This document shows positions 45,101-63,842 of a stretch of 64,000 bases of DNA, piece after piece; positions within the stretch are counted from its first letter, which is position 1, and the number at the start of each line of letters is the position of its first letter. Below the pieces are notes generated by a model. That model was given only the letters and a program-made list of their open reading frames with translations, was not told the origin of the DNA and did no database searches. The position numbers and the translations under genes were made by a program. The stretch comes from Paralichthys olivaceus (taxonomy: Eukaryota > Chordata > Actinopteri > Pleuronectiformes > Paralichthyidae): assembly GCF_024713975.1 (NCBI RefSeq), contig NC_091096.1, positions 17,270,458 to 17,334,457 of the forward strand, read 5' to 3'.

Positions 45101-48100
45101 GATACAGAGACACAAGCAGATGGGAAGTGGTGGAAGCTGTGAGGCTGTTCTCAATTAGACAAGGAGGTGGAAGAGTAGACAGACCTCCAGGATCTTAATG
45201 ACAGAGGAAGTGTTGGAGGCGATGTTGCCGTGGGTGATCATGGCTCCCTTGGGCTTCCCTGGATAAATAAACAAGACATTATTGCAGTGCTCGGCACAGC
45301 AAAGGAAACTACAGCGGTGCCATAAAGAGCGGTTGTTAGTGGGCACTGAAGGACACTTCTCTAATGATGTGAGTGAAGGATAATTAGGGGAGAGACTCGT
45401 GAGATCAGACGGTACCTGTGGTTCCACTGGTGAAGCAAACCACGGCCAGATCCTGGGGCTGGGGCGGCTACAGCAGGCAGCAATAAAATATGACAATATG
45501 ACATCGGGCTTCCTCCACTCTTAATTTAAGCAATGTTTACAAGTGAGTGTTAATTATATCTTATGGGACAGAAGCAACAATAAAACTGTCAACGTGGCAT
45601 TTAGAGGGGGATCAGGTATTTACTGGAACCAGCTTGATGGGGTGATGTACGAAGAACTCACCACAGGATCTTTGAGGTTCTGCCTTCCCAGGTCCTAGGA
45701 TGTGGACAAAGTGGAGTTGATCATATCAATTTAAATCAGCAGCATTGATTAAAGGGGAGACACTTCAATGAGTCTGCATTACAGGGACTCAGTACTTCCA
45801 CCCTGCTCACCATGAGCTGCTCCAGTTTCAAAACCTCCACCTCGCAGGCCTTCGCCCGCTCTACGAAGGCCTCGCTGAAACTGTGAAAGAGAACCAGGCA
45901 GGAGAGCTTCGGAGTCACGCCTTGCTCCTTGTTCTCTAACAGAGCGGCTGCCTTCTCCTCGCGGTCACAGATCACCAGGGAGATCTCCGCTGAGGACGCA
46001 CCACGACAGAGATGAGATAGACTTCACACATGTGATGCAGGAAAAATCAAGTCTCATAGCAGCAGAAACAGAAACTGATGCATATAGGACATGAGAAAGT
46101 ATTAATAATAATCCAGTACTATCTACTATACAAATGAATAAAAAACTAAATCAAAACATAATTTAATATTATATCAAATGATTATGGAAAGTAAGTACAT
46201 GTGCTCAAGAATTAAACTAATCATATTTCATAGTGATACTACCCCACTCACATTCTTCTGTGCTATAGTTTTGTGCAGCTTTGCAAATTCAGATTTTTAC
46301 AGACATTTACGTATTTTATCTAGTTATAAAAAACTGTCTATTATACTAGCAGTGCTACCGAAGAGAGATTTCCACTTTAGGCATTGAGACCAACACAAAT
46401 TACAGAGCTTAGTGTGTTTTGCCAATAATAAAATCATATCATTATCAGAACCTTATGACAAACTAATGTGAGGCTTAATAACTTGCACCTAATTGATGAC
46501 AAGAAAGAAAGAAAACACAAATACAGACAACTGTGTCAAATGTAAACCTAAATACATATATTCTCTGCATTTTTACTAAATTAAGGTTTTCATACAAACT
46601 TACATTAGGAAGCACAAACGCTGGCTCATATCAGCTGATTATTTGCAAGAAAACCAATAAATCGGTCAAAGTCTGCAGTGAAAGCAGGTACTTTTTACTT
46701 GTAATGAAGTACAAAGTATAATTATATATAAATATAAGTATAATACTTGGCTAAATAAGAATAATTGGCTTGAACTATAAAATATTTCTTGATGTATATA
46801 TATATACTTTTCTCCTATATTTGCATTATACATTTTCTGTACATTAATTACATATATGCACAGAGTTTTTGTCTCCGTCAGTATACAAAACAAATAACTG
46901 AAAGAAATTGTGTATTGACCTCCACAATGACCTTACAATCTTCAATCAAATCTTTCTTATTAGAGGAGGCAGACACACCATTAATAACAGATTTGTGAAG
47001 TGGTCCCTTAAATAATGATGAAATCTCATTATTATCATTGTATATTTATGTTAATTGCTACATGGAGGGTTTTCTCACCCAGGTTGAGGATGTGGACCAT
47101 GGCCTCCAGCCCCAGTGTGTCATACAGAGGCACCACCGCCATGGAGTAAGTGTAGCAGGCCAGCTCTGTGATGATCCACTGTGACCAGCAGGGGGAGACA
47201 GAGCAGCACTGTTAGACTCATTTCACCCACTGATGTATATTTGTTGAGTCAGATATCTAAACATCAGAGTCTTTTCTCCATTAGAGTCTATATAACATGT
47301 ATTTTATCTTGATACAATCAACAAATCCATGTTCATAATAAACAACACCACCCACAGTGCAGATCAATGTGATGGAGCAGAAACTCGTGAAGAGACAGAA
47401 GTGGCCCTGCCTCACGGACATATTAAAAATTAATTTGAGAGCAGACATGTTCCAATATTAGCTGCCCTGGAGACCCACATTCCCCAGCAGCTCTCTGAGC
47501 TCAATATGAATGAAGGCAAACACACTTTCAGGACACACGCAGTCAAACACAGTCAGATTTTAAATGTCGTAACTCAACAGGAAAAGTTGTGATCCTGGGG
47601 CTCCGAGAGCTGAATCATCATTCACAGATCTCTACAGAGATGTGTGTGTCTGAGTAAATATTAGGTTTTCCCTCAATGAAAGATCATTTTAAACCATAGG
47701 GCTGTTTGGAGATTTAAGGAACAATGCTACATAATGTAAAGCTCACAGGACTGACTTCGTACCTCTGGCCTGTTTTGTGCAAATAACCCGACAAACTGCT
47801 GCGGGTTCGGCTGACAGCCTTTAGCCAACAGTCCAGAGCCCAGCACCTGCGCCCGCTCAGCCACCTGAAGGATCAGAGACAAACAGAGAAGAGTAACAGA
47901 TCACACTGAACCCTCTAATGACCGGACGATCAAAATACTGAAACACGTCAGACCTCAGTGTAGGAGATCCACTGGTAGGGCTGACCCGGTTTCCTGGAGC
48001 CAAGGCACGCACCATTTCCTGAAGGACCCAAGAGAAAATACAAAAACCAGTTCAAACTAAGGCCCTGTTCAGTCCTGACATTAACATCTGTCCTGACAGA

Positions 48101-49480
48101 TCCGACCATGGTCAGTCTATGGTTCATACCTGCACTTAACACAGATGTTAAAGGGATAGTTCACTAAAAAAAATGAAATTTCACTCATTATCTACTCACC
48201 ACTATACCGATGGAGGGGTGGGTGGCATGTCTGAGTCCACAATACTGCTGCTGCGTTGTTATCCAAGTCTTCCTAAGTCCTGACATTCAAATTCGACTTG
48301 AAACAGCATCATTTACACCTAAATGTCTGCTGTTATCCTGCGATAGTTGCAGTAACTGCAGCATGGCGGTGTGTGGACTCGAACAGAAGGATAACTGCAG
48401 ACATTAAGTCTAGAACCATGGTGTGAATGACACCGCTTCAAGTCGAATTTGCAGTATGGAGGCATTTTATGTATTTTTTCTCTTTTTATTTTACGTTTGA
48501 AGAAGTGGTTGCCATTAACTTCAATTGTATTGGATTTGCTTGCATCACTGTTTACCCCTGAAACTCCAAAAAGTCAAACACTCCACCCACCCCTCCATCA
48601 GCATAGTGATGGTAGATAATGAGTACATTTTCATTTTGGGGTGAACTATCTCTTTAATACCAGGTCTGAAGATTAATAGCATCGTGGACTTTTTTAACTC
48701 AGGACATGTCCAATGGAAATATATTGTGATGAATAATTGTAGCTCTTAAACAACAAAGTAATAGATACAAAATTATAAATGTCATGTTAATCAATAGTTA
48801 ACTAGTTGTTAATTAAATAATTCTAAAACATATTTTATCAGACTTTATGTGCAGTTCAGGAACCATGACATAAATGTGACTTTTGAACATATAACCAGTG
48901 TAAATTTGAAGATAAATAAGTAAATTCTTACTAATTGTCAGCTTTGATATGAAACTAATGACATTTTGGATAAAGTTGAATTGTGTTGCGACAGTGTCCA
49001 ACGTAGTCACCTGAGATCTTCAGGCCTCTCTGGAACATGTCGTAATACGTCCTGGTGTCATCGTAGTAAAACTCCAGCAGTGAGTCATCTTTAAGAAGAG
49101 CTGATCGCCTGCAGCTGGGATCTCCCTGCAACCAACACCCTTCTCATCAGACACAGTGAAACAACACAATATTGAAGAAGGACATTAACAAAAGACTGAC
49201 ACTGATGAATCAAGTGAGACGATCCACTCACGTTCACAGCTACGGACTGGGCTTGTAGATCGCAGGGGGGACGCATGGGTCGAGGACGGGTCACCAGCCA
49301 GTACGCAGTGAGGGAGGCCAGCGCTCCTAAGCCCAGCAGAGAGGAGGGGGACAGAGACAGCGAGGACAGAGAAAAGGAGGACAGAGGCAGAGATGGCAGA
49401 AGTCTCCAGAAGTCGTCCGATTCAGAGCCTTTGAGTCCTGAGCTGGAGCGAAGTGACCCTAACCACTCTTGAAAATGCAT
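42196..49480 (-). CDS. Long-chain fatty-acid-CoA ligase, ACSL1/5/6 clade (possibly teleost acsl2)
   Basis: Nineteen coding exons, 5' to 3': 49480-49232, 49125-49011, 48018-47954, 47864-47763, 47178-47079, 45989-45811, 45694-45662, 45467-45416, 45258-45185, 44843-44766, 44682-44548, 44429-44295, 43535-43367, 43290-43202, 43122-43006, 42933-42790, 42692-42591, 42506-42435, 42336-42196. Phases agree and give 716 aa (human ACSL1 698, ACSL5 683). The enzyme activates C12-C20 fatty acids: ATP + acid + CoA to acyl-CoA + AMP + PPi, at the ER or mitochondrial outer membrane. A Ser-rich stretch (30-47) precedes a membrane anchor (about 48-63). The ATP/AMP motif TSGTTGKPKG is at 294-303, YGQTEC at 476-481, DGWLHSGD at 551-558 and IDRKK at 571-575. 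All core motifs are present, so it should be active. The usual TGAAP reads TASAP (451-455). A splice acceptor lies just 5' of the ATG, so a non-coding first exon lies upstream. The phrases SGNG-CLGSRKP and PPQPQDL lean to ACSL6/ACSL2. Confidence 0.93.
44898..44924. repeat. (GGC)9 microsatellite in acsl intron
   Basis: Nine GGC units between coding exons 9 and 10 of the acyl-CoA synthetase gene. It is intronic and so not translated. Confidence 0.9.
45990..47078 (-). other. acsl intron 5
   Basis: 1.1 kb of AT-rich sequence with an AT run near 46790-46806. No exon or repeat is recognised. Confidence 0.75.
48148..48657. mobile_element. MITE with TTAA ends and hairpin structure, about 510 bp
   Basis: Both ends are TTAA (48148-48151 and 48654-48657) followed inward by matching inverted termini: AGGGATAGTTCAC left and, inverted, AGAGATAGTTCAC right. 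Subterminal segments also pair: CTCATTATCTACTCACCACTAT inverts to the right-hand AGTGATGGTAGATAATGAG. Nearer the centre, AATTCGACTTGAAACAGC pairs with GCTTCAAGTCGAATT. TTAA duplications are typical of piggyBac-type transposons. It is non-autonomous and sits in the intron between acsl coding exons 2 and 3. Confidence 0.75.
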
Positions 49481-52400
49481 AGCTGAGAGAAGAGGACAGA
49501 GGGAAATAAAAACTGAATCAGTCTACAAGTCACTTTTTAAAATGTGATTTTCTTACTGAAGCATTTTCATAATGTTTCCAGTGTTACACCTGTTATTCAC
49601 TAGAATTCATTAGATTAGTGTCTCTCCATTGGTTTTATCATCCTTTATTTATTCCTCAGATGCATTTCAGTAGCACTGATGCTTCTTCTATCTATCGCAT
49701 CCATCCATCTAAAATACATTATCGCGGGGGAGGGGGCTAGAGTCAGTCAACCTTGGGAAGAAGGCGGAATACACCCTGAAGGTCGCCACTGTATGGCAGG
49801 GCTGACATACAGAGTCCATACAGAGAAAACCCAGGAAAACACAGGAGCACCACCGTGACACCCTCTGTCTCATCTGCTGATCTTCTATCTTTTTACAATT
49901 CATTCATTAATTGTTTAGTCCAAAACGTTTTTTTTTTTAAAAGCCCAAGTTTACTTTTTCAAACAGTCCAAACAAAGATTTTAATTCATAATAATAATCA
50001 CATCTAAAAAATGAGGACATGTTTTCATAAATTCAAAAGCTGAACCCGCTGAATGTTTGTTTTCTAATCGACAAAATAAAAAATTAAAAAATGTATAAAC
50101 TTAAACATCTTCCCTCTGAATCAGCAGAGGAAAACCAGTTTTACCTTTAAGCACCCCTCAAGCCTCAACCAATGTAAACTAGTTGCAGACAATCTACCTT
50201 AAAACACAGAATGCAACAAAACCAAAAATAAAAAGTGTGGTTAAAAACATCCGTGTGGACTAAAAGTGTAAAAATACCAGTGTCTGGTTAGAAGACTGGA
50301 TCACACTGGGTCACTGGCTTGGCACCATGCACACAAAGAGAGAGAGAGAGAGGGAGAGAGAGAGGGAGAGAAAAGGCCTGAGCTGTATACAGGACAGGAG
50401 GGGGGAGGGTCGGGGGAGACACCAGGAAGTAATAATGATTGGCTTATAAGAAACAGGCACCGAGGTTACTCTGAGGCATGTTGTGCCACTCTCTTCCATC
50501 CAACGGAGAGCGAGAGATACTGAGGTCGGTACAGTGGAGAGTCGAGGGGTTGGTGATGAGATAGGGTGAGGGGGACGACCACGGGGACGGGGGGCGGATA
50601 AGACCTCCCCCATGACTCCCTGCCACAGTCTTTATTGTTCATATCAAAAACTGAATGACAGAGGGACACACAGGGAGGGGAGACGACTTATGGCCTCAAA
50701 ACAAACTTCCACTGTGTTTAAAGAGTAAAACACTTCAACCTAAAACTGCTCGTTTCACCCCTCCCCCCCCCCCCCCGGCAAACCACTTCATCTTCCGCCG
50801 GCCAAAGAATTCACGTCATTGAATAAATCTCTCCTTTCCCACATCCCCTCCCCTCCCCATCACCCCTCAACCTCTCACCCACTTTCTCCCCCCGGTTCCC
50901 AAATAAAAGAGGGGATAAAGAGCGGTATTGCACCCCCCCTCCCTCCGCCCTCTAACCAGGCCGATGCTGAGCTGCTTGCCTTCCCTGCCTGAGCAGAGTG
51001 ATGCCGCACGGCCCCTGAAGACACAAACTTCAGAGGGTTTCATAGCATCCATATTTGTGAGTTAAAGCTGCTCAGTCATCACTTTACACCTGCCGGAGTA
51101 ACAAAGCAGCTTCTCATCCCCTCCAGCTGAATAAAAGGAAAGCAAAGGGGCTTTATGAAATGTGACATCCAAAACAAAACAAAGTGACAGTCGGCTGTGA
51201 GGAGAGCTTCCTGTAGTCTCTCTCCACCGCTCCCTCCTCTCTCAATCCCATTCATAAAGGCTATTGTCAAGGCCCAGACAGGGACCATTGTGCTCCCAAC
51301 CTTTACTCCCTGGAAGACATGAGACAAAAGACAATGACACTCACACACATGTGAAAATATACTGAAGGGACAGACACTTTCTCAGCCTGAGCTGATCCCT
51401 GCTGCGGGAGGGACGGACCTGAATGTCCTGGCGTTTAGCACCTGGATTTCTACTGATGGAGTTTATTGCATTGCAGGACCCGTGACAGAGACGTGTTAGT
51501 GAGGGATCACGCAGCATCAAGTGTAGGAGATTACATTTGTGTTTGATTAAAACATGGAGATGAAAGGGACATCTTGCCATGCAGTGCAGAAAATGCAGCA
51601 GAATGCAGGTTCACATGGAGACAGCAAGCATGTAACAGATCGCCTGAGGCCGCCTGCAAGTCTGTGCACATTTACTGCTGCTGACAGGCCACGACATAGC
51701 TGAGACTATATTCAGAGCTACAGTGTAGTATGTCACATAAAAAACAAAAAAACAAGAGAGCAACACACAGGGACATGGAATGTGCAAAAACAGAAACCAA
51801 AAACTGGTTCTGAGGAAGATCTGGCATGCATCAAACTGCCAAACTGTATTTCAGATGTAAGAGTCACACAAGGTGAAAGTGTTTAATTTTGAAGGTATTA
51901 ATAGGTAATAATAGAACAACCACATCTACCAGGGCTTAAATAAAAAATGTATAAAAGTAGCTTCATCATAAACTACTTTATGTTTTTGTTGAAGTAAAAT
52001 GTCAGAACATATTTTGACATTGTCTTCTTTTCTTAAAAAATAAAAAGAGGAGGTGAAGAGATGGGATCTGAAAAGAGGAAAGTAAACCCAGTTTCAATTA
52101 TTTTTAACGATTTTCAGTCAAACAAAGAAGAGAGCGGTCAACGCTCCTTTTAACAAATATGTGCAGAATGTTTTTTTCCTCTTCTCACAGCCACACAGAA
52201 AAGGGCTGATGTACTGGAAGAGAGCCCCTGCTGGTTTTGCCATCTACCTGTTAAAAACCTAGAATATAGATTCAGCAACAGAATGAGAGGAGACTCTTTA
52301 CAGTAGCCTGTAGGACTAGAGGAGAATGCTGGGGAATGTTTTCCCCTCTGACCCAGAAAACTACAGGTGGTAACATGAAGTAAGGGGGGTGGGAGGCAGC

Positions 52401-52562
52401 TTTTTGTACCCACACCAGCATCAGCAGCAGCAATGAACCCTGCACACTTTCCATGTGCCCAGAGTGGTGAATGGTCCGATCGAGGGGAGATGAGGAGAGA
52501 GGGGACACGTGACCCTGGCAGGGCAGAGGGGGGAAACCAGAAAAAGGAGAAAAGAATGAAAC
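49481..52562. other. Upstream and intergenic DNA of the acyl-CoA synthetase gene
   Basis: Should hold the non-coding first exon and promoter of the minus-strand acsl gene, because a TCTCTCAG acceptor lies at 49483-49490 just before the start codon. The exon itself could not be placed. GA-rich (50337-50370) and C-rich (50765-50776) tracts are present. The 100-aa and 89-aa minus-strand ORFs show no recognisable domain. Confidence 0.45.
49700..49850 (-). repeat. L2-like LINE 3' fragment, minus orientation
   Basis: ATCCATCCATCTAAAATACATT and, further on, CCTGAAGGTCGCCACTGTATGGCAGGGCTGACATACAGAG and AAAACCCAGGAAAACACAGGAG are the reverse-strand signature of fish L2-type retroposon tails, related to the plus-strand tail at 27541-27680. 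Confidence 0.55.
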
Positions 52563-52718
52563 TCAGGGGTGTTTTCCGGCTGTGTTTCCCAAATGAAGCG
52601 TGAAGAACACGTACACACACTCGGCCACAATGATCTTTTTCTTGTCCAGGAGGAAGGAGGTGAAGAATGAATGTGGAGACCGAGCATCCTGCACGTAGAG
52701 AACACCTTCGCTCTCCAT
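52563..52718 (-). CDS. Possible small ORF of 51 codons, unrecognised
   Basis: It starts MESEGVLYVQDARSPHSFF and ends HLGNTAGKHP. It contains a hydrophobic segment IIVAECVYVFFTLHL that could cross a membrane. No known small protein is recognised. Immediately upstream on the minus strand lie two inverted AP-1 sites (52721-52727 and 52749-52755). It overlaps a longer 192-aa ORF in another frame, so at most one of them is real. It could equally be a conserved non-coding block or a first exon of acsl. Confidence 0.15.
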   Translation of the reverse strand: MESEGVLYVQDARSPHSFFTSFLLDKKKIIVAECVYVFFTLHLGNTAGKHP

Positions 52719-52720
52719 GA

Positions 52721-52755
52721 TGACTCATGTCTCATGATGGACTCGTCATGAGTCA
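52721..52755. promoter_or_regulatory. Inverted pair of AP-1 sites forming a hairpin
   Basis: TGACTCATG at 52721-52729 and CATGAGTCA at 52747-52755 are reverse complements. Each contains the AP-1 heptamer TGA(C/G)TCA. The spacing is 17 bases. Function is inferred only. Confidence 0.4.
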
Positions 52756-54484
52756 GGATTCTTCAATGGTTCAAACGTGACTATGCAAAGGTAATCTTCC
52801 TCCAGTGTTGGGCTCTCTTGGCACCACACCTCATGGCTGCCCTTTTGAATCAGTGAGTGTTTTTGTGCACCAGTGCAGATCACCCAGCCTCGCACAGGCC
52901 TCAGCTGCCACACTGAGCCGTGGAGCTGTCAGACACTCACACAGGAACTGGAGATACCAGAGAAGTTGGCATACGGCCATGTGGGCAATTTCAGACGTGT
53001 TGAATTTTATTGCCCCAAAATGAAACATCAAGACGTGTAGAAAATTCACAAGCACACAAAAGAAGAACACAAAGCAGGAGAAGGACGAGAGTAAATGTGC
53101 AGGATTGTGATTTTAACAAAACTATGTCAGAAAACCTTAAGTTCAGGGCTGAAGCACTTTCCAACCACAATTATCCTCAGCTTGGATCAGGGACAACATA
53201 CCACAGCTCTGTGCTTCACTTGACAGTTACTGTCATGCCAGGTTTTTTAAGTACACTGCAAAAAGCATCTGTAGAAGTCAAGATGTCTGCAACATAATGT
53301 ATCTACAAACTCTGCAGGAGAAAAACCACATGAGTTGAAGCTTCAGATGAGCAAATGCAAACTGCAAAACATAATCTGATATAAAAACTATTTTATATAA
53401 TCACTGCCTGTGTCTCATCACTGGGTCTGTCAGAGTGAAGGTATATAAGTACAAACAGCAGATAGTTAACAGACTCAGTCACCCTCACTGTTCTTTCAGC
53501 GCTGCAGTCCAGAGCTTTTCTCTCCTCAGGATCACAGAGTCTTCAGAGTTGAGAGGAAAAGAGAGAAAACAAACCAATACAGAAAGATTGATAGAAACTC
53601 ACCTTAGAAAAACACAGACCTCCAACTTTATCTTAGATTGCGATCCCAAATTACAACTTCAGCTGCAGCTCCATCGAGATCCGTGCACGGGTCAAACTAG
53701 AGATGGTTTACATCCATATCCTGTCAGTATTTTCAAAATAAGACCACCACATAGGGCAGCAGTGTGCCTCCCCGAGATTCATAATTGTAGACGAATTCAA
53801 ATAAATGCAGTTATAAAAAATTATACAGAGAAATATACAAATAAATAATGGAATAAAGTAGAAATGTGCAATACACATTTAAATAAACAAATGCATGATA
53901 GATTATACAAAATATATAAATAAAAATCTAAATAAATGAATACATTTCTAAATATATGATTAAATGAATACATACATAGATATATGTAGAAATATGTATA
54001 GATATATAAATACATAAATAAATTTAGAAATGTAGAAATATATAAATATTGTATTGTATGATTTTATTGTATTAAATCACTTTTGCATAAATTTAACTAA
54101 GATCAAGATTCAGGGTCTTTATTGTCGTCATACTCCGGTACAATGAAATCTTTAGAGGCTTATACTGTATCTAAAAATATTTCTTTGTTGTTTTTATTCC
54201 ATTGTTACTTTACATGACATGCCATTCTTCTCAAAATCTTTCTTCAACTATTTTATTTGGAGGCAAACCCGATGAGTTCCGGTATTTATTGTACTTGTTT
54301 CTGTAGCTTGATGGTTTTCCTGCAGGACGACGCCGACTCAGACGTCACTTGTTAATTGTATGCAAGCATTTGGGTGAAAGCTCAAACCCTGACAGAGTAA
54401 TTGTACAATAACAATAGAGTGAAAAGTGACCATGAGGCTGCAGCTCTGAAAGAGAAACAAAAACTGTCTCGTGTAAATTATCAG
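52756..54484. other. Intergenic DNA between acsl and the PKG-family gene
   Basis: It has an AAAT/ATAT-rich low-complexity stretch at about 53830-54050. A 60-base retroposon-like fragment at about 54099-54160 contains CTTTATTGTCGTCATACTCCGG and TACAATGAAAT. No gene is recognised. Confidence 0.6.
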
Positions 54485-54490
54485 TTTATT
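54485..54490 (-). terminator. Candidate polyadenylation signal of the PKG-family gene
   Basis: AATAAA on the minus strand, 272 bases past the stop codon at 54762-54764. Confidence 0.5.
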
Positions 54491-54761
54491 GAGTTACATT
54501 CAACAGCGGTGACATCACTGAACTCCTGTTTTTATAAATCTATAGAGGTTCTACATCAAAAGCAACAGTCTCAGCTGCACACAGCAAACAGCAGGGTCAC
54601 GTATCAAACAGCAACACAAACTGATTCTGTGGAAAATACTTGTCTGAAATTAAAATGAAGTCTTGATGGAAACAAATGAATTATTCATGAGGACTAAACC
54701 TGTGAGTGATGAAGAATCGTGTGGAGTTTTTTCACCCTGATAGTTCTTCGCTCACACAGCG

Positions 54762-61568
<6,807 letters not shown>

Positions 61569-61571
61569 TTC

Positions 61572-61989
61572 CTGCAAATACCAGATGTCTAAACATAGAA
61601 AAATGTATCGCTTTCTACATGAACACATGCACACACATCAATGCCACATATAATAATGCAGAAATCCCACCCTCTCTATGTATGTACACTATCATAAGTG
61701 GCATCGATTCCTCCTGCTGCAGTAATTTCAGATGATCCAAAGCTTCTCAAATGAATGTGCTTCTTTTCCTGTGGTTACTGATATTCATATTAATAATAAT
61801 TGATATTTGATTTATTATAATTATAAATGATATATCAGGGGAATCAGTATTGACTAAAGGCTCTATTTAGAATAATGTATTAGCATAGACAGGAGAGTAT
61901 GCTGCATGCTTATCTAAGTAGATAGATAACGATCTAGATATTTAAAGATATAGATATATCTATGAATAGATTAATATAGATAGATAGAC

Positions 61990-62053
<64 letters not shown>

Positions 62054-62440
62054 TGAGTTTTTTCCAGATTTGTCTATTGTCTACTTTCTCTCCCACATCT
62101 GACATGAAAATGAAGTTCAAGGACACTTGTCATATCGGAAATTAAGGGACAAAAAAACTAGAAGTTCTATGGCAGATTAATACAATAAAAACACTCAGTG
62201 ATTTTTTTAAAAAGGTCAATATAAACTCTGAATTGAATGCCACACACTATAAGTCCCAACGGAAATAGAATATTGATTTTGTTTTTCACTTTTGGGTCAG
62301 AGGCGCGCCCGCAGCCACACGTCTTTATAATCCATGAGAGAAACTGGTCAAATCTGACTGAACAAATCAGTCGTGTTAAACCATCTGTGTTTACAAGCAG
62401 TCCTGCAGAATATTACACCACACACACACATATCACTCAC
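61572..62440 (-). other. Leader intron of the PKG-family gene
   Basis: The acceptor TTTGCAG lies three bases before the start codon (GAA then ATG). The donor is GTGAGT at about 62435-62440. The intron holds a (GATA)n microsatellite. Confidence 0.6.
61978..62052. repeat. (GATA)n microsatellite
   Basis: About 18 GATA units with one GACA variant near the left end, in the leader intron of the PKG-family gene. Confidence 0.95.
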
Positions 62441-62575
62441 CACGTGCAGTTTGCTGTGGAAGTCTTTGTGCACACTTGTCCTCAGCAGGTCGAGCTGCTG
62501 TGTCCAGTCGACAGGTGCAGGTCTCTTCAGTGAGGGATGCTCTGAATCTCTCGCTCCGGGGCTGACAGGACCAGG
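62441..62575 (-). other. Probable leader exon of the PKG-family gene
   Basis: A strong donor CACGTG|GTGAGTGA on the minus strand ends this exon, upstream of the coding start at 61568. It joins to GAA-ATG in an open frame. That frame reads, near its end, DWTQQLDLLRTSVHKDFHS, with no ATG before a stop further upstream (about 62600). It is therefore most simply 5' UTR, but could be coding if another exon supplies a start. The 5' boundary shown is approximate. Confidence 0.45.
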
Positions 62576-63074
62576 GCTGAGCGCAAACAGCAGCCAACCA
62601 CGTGATCAGCACTGTGGAGGACGAGTAATGAGAAATGCACGGACTGGTCTGATCCCAACTGGGTCAGATTGTCTTCAGAGAGCTGCAGAGCCCTGGGGAA
62701 CTCAGGTGGGTCTGAGCTACAATCGTTTCACTTCTGAATGTCTTCAACACGTGGAAGAGATGAAAGTACGCGCGGATCGAGCAGCAGTACTGTGGCTATA
62801 GTGACTTTTTATTGTTTTTATTCACACTGTCACAATGATGTGTTGCCTAGGTAATATAAACGCACGCAACAGCAAAATATTGCAAACTGTGTTTGATAGC
62901 GTTTTAATTGTGGTTAAAGTCACAGTGGCTGATTATATAATAATTACTTAAAGTAAAAATGTTAATTATACAGGCACAGCATAACGCACGACAAGGACAC
63001 GTTATATGTGCATGGACAACGTAAATTATAAGACATAAGAAAAAAAAGAATGCTAAATCAAAATTATAAAATAG
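62576..63074. other. Presumed promoter region of the PKG-family gene
   Basis: Contains an E-box CACGTG near 62599 and otherwise AT-rich DNA. No gene is seen. Confidence 0.35.
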
Positions 63075-63718
63075 AATGTCATTATTTTAAGATACTAAGT
63101 CATTATTTTTGAGATGGTGCGTATAGTCGTTTTTGTATATTAAGTCATTATCATGAGATACTAAGTCATTACTCTTAGATTATTATTATGTATGTGTATG
63201 TCATTATCTTGAGATCCCCCCAAGTCATTTTTTAAGATATTGTTATTTTGAGATATTAGGTTGTTATTTCTGAGTTAGTGAGGTAATTGTTTTGAGTTAC
63301 TCAGTCATTATTCTGAGATATGAAGTCATTATTCTGAGATATTAAGTCCTTATGCTGAGATATTCAGTCATTATTCTGAGAGATAAAGCCATTATTATTA
63401 GACGTTAAGTCATTATGCTGAGATATTCAGTCATTATTCTGAGAGATAAAGCCATTATTATTAGACGCTAAGTCATTATTCTGAGATATCCAGTCATTAT
63501 TTTTAGATATGAAGTCATTATTCTGAGATATATTGTCATTATTCTGAGATATTCAGTCATTATTTTTAGATATTAAGTCCTTATTCTGAGATATTCAGTC
63601 ATTAGTTTTAGATATGAAGTCCTTATTCTGAGATATGAAGTCATTATTCTGAGATATTCAGTCATTAGTTTTAGATATATTGTCATTATTCTGAGATATG
63701 AAGTCCTTATTCTGAGAA
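63075..63718. repeat. 21-bp minisatellite, about 30 diverged units
   Basis: Tandem variants of TCATTATTCTGAGATATTCAG, with positions 9-12 alternating between CTGA and TTTA and the last bases between TTCAG, TGAAG and TTAAG. The unit is 21 bases, so an ORF on the minus strand shows a 7-residue period (MTSYLRI-like), which is a by-product. Some longer-range duplication is visible: about 63360-63420 is repeated almost exactly at about 63420-63475. Confidence 0.9.
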
Positions 63719-63842
63719 GGTTTCTCTCAGGGTTGTGATCAGTGGTATGAATCAGCTTCCACACACTCAGACAGTTCTGCTTCACTGGGGAAATTATTTG
63801 CCACGTCCCTCTATATTTTGGGTGGAGTTGTCCTCCCCGCCG

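Noticed and set aside
52150-52728. 192-aa minus-strand ORF
   Set aside because: No homology recognised; composition rich in Ser, Pro and Cys suggests a chance open frame in GC-richer DNA.
63075-63718. CRISPR-like array
   Set aside because: Units are contiguous without unique spacers, in a vertebrate genome; it is a minisatellite.
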